NCBI GenBank assembly: GCA_946630405.1
Contig: CAMOYW010000069.1
Location: 1-6,317, forward strand
Origin: an uncultured Clostridia bacterium
Lineage (GTDB): Bacteria > Bacillota > Clostridia > Lachnospirales > CAG-274
Direction: 5' to 3'
Length of the DNA stretch: 6,317 bases
The notes beneath the pieces were generated by a model, which was not told where the DNA came from, did not search any database, and saw nothing but the letters and a program-made list of their open reading frames with translations. Positions within the stretch are counted from its first letter, which is position 1, and each line of letters begins with the position of its first letter. Positions 6,130-6,317 of this stretch are shown one piece after another. Made by a program: the position numbers and the translations under genes.

Positions 6130-6317
6130 GTTTGAGAGTAGTGTAAATCCAAAGGACTCCAAAACGTACGGGGTATATGGTGTTGAATGAAGCTAGTTTG
6201 AGAGTAGTGTAAATCCAAAGGACTCCAAAACCCTGTTCATTTTTATCCTCCTTCAACTGCTGTTTGAGAGTAGTGTAAATCCAAAGGACTCCAAAACATT
6301 AAGTATAAATTATATGA
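6130..6317 (+). CRISPR. type II-A CRISPR array, leader end, cut by the window edge
   Basis: Three identical 36-bp repeats lie at 6130-6165, 6196-6231 and 6262-6297. Each begins GTTTGAGAG and ends CTCCAAAAC. Two complete 30-bp spacers lie at 6166-6195 and 6232-6261. The 20 bases after the third repeat (6298-6317) are either a third spacer cut by the window or the trailer. Repeat and spacer lengths are the usual 36/30 of II-A. Repeat bases 1-6 and 9-29 pair with the tracrRNA anti-repeat at the far left of the window, which ties the array to this cas operon. The leader-proximal repeats show no decay, so recent spacer addition is plausible. Confidence 0.97.

Overview
This window holds most of a type II-A CRISPR-Cas locus from a low-GC Gram-positive bacterium. 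The Cas9, Cas1, Cas2 and Csn2 sequences, the AT-rich codon use and AAGGAG-like ribosome binding sites suggest Clostridia (Lachnospiraceae/Ruminococcaceae-like). That host placement is an inference from sequence character, not a database match.

Layout, left to right. Bases 1 to about 92 encode a tracrRNA on the minus strand. Its anti-repeat is complementary to the CRISPR repeat, and it has a near-consensus promoter (TTGACA, 17 bp, TATATT) that overlaps the cas9 ribosome binding region. Four cas genes follow on the plus strand: cas9 (129-4187), cas1 (4189-5070), cas2 (5087-5407) and csn2 (5404-6066). They are packed as one operon: 1 bp separates cas9 and cas1, 16 bp separate cas1 and cas2, and cas2 and csn2 overlap by 4 bp. 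A 63-bp leader (6067-6129) ends in the type II-A leader motif ATTTGAG. The array then begins with three identical 36-bp repeats and two complete 30-bp spacers, and it runs to or past the right edge of the window.

The main anomaly is in cas9. A single in-frame TAA (2997-2999) splits an otherwise complete 1352-residue frame into a 956-residue front part (RuvC-I, bridge helix, REC lobe, RuvC-II, HNH) and a back part (RuvC-III and PAM-interacting domain). The frame is the same on both sides and every catalytic residue is present in one half or the other. This points to a recent nonsense change, a sequencing error, or less likely readthrough or a translationally split Cas9. If real and not bypassed, the locus would lack interference. 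It would probably also lack proper PAM-guided adaptation, although cas1, cas2, csn2, tracrRNA, leader and array all look intact.

I see no undescribed system here. The window is a well-preserved II-A locus with an interrupted effector, plus some regulatory details worth checking: overlapping divergent signals upstream of cas9, a perfect palindrome at the leader end, and a spacer whose target looks like a translation start site. No stretch over 300 bp is without a gene.
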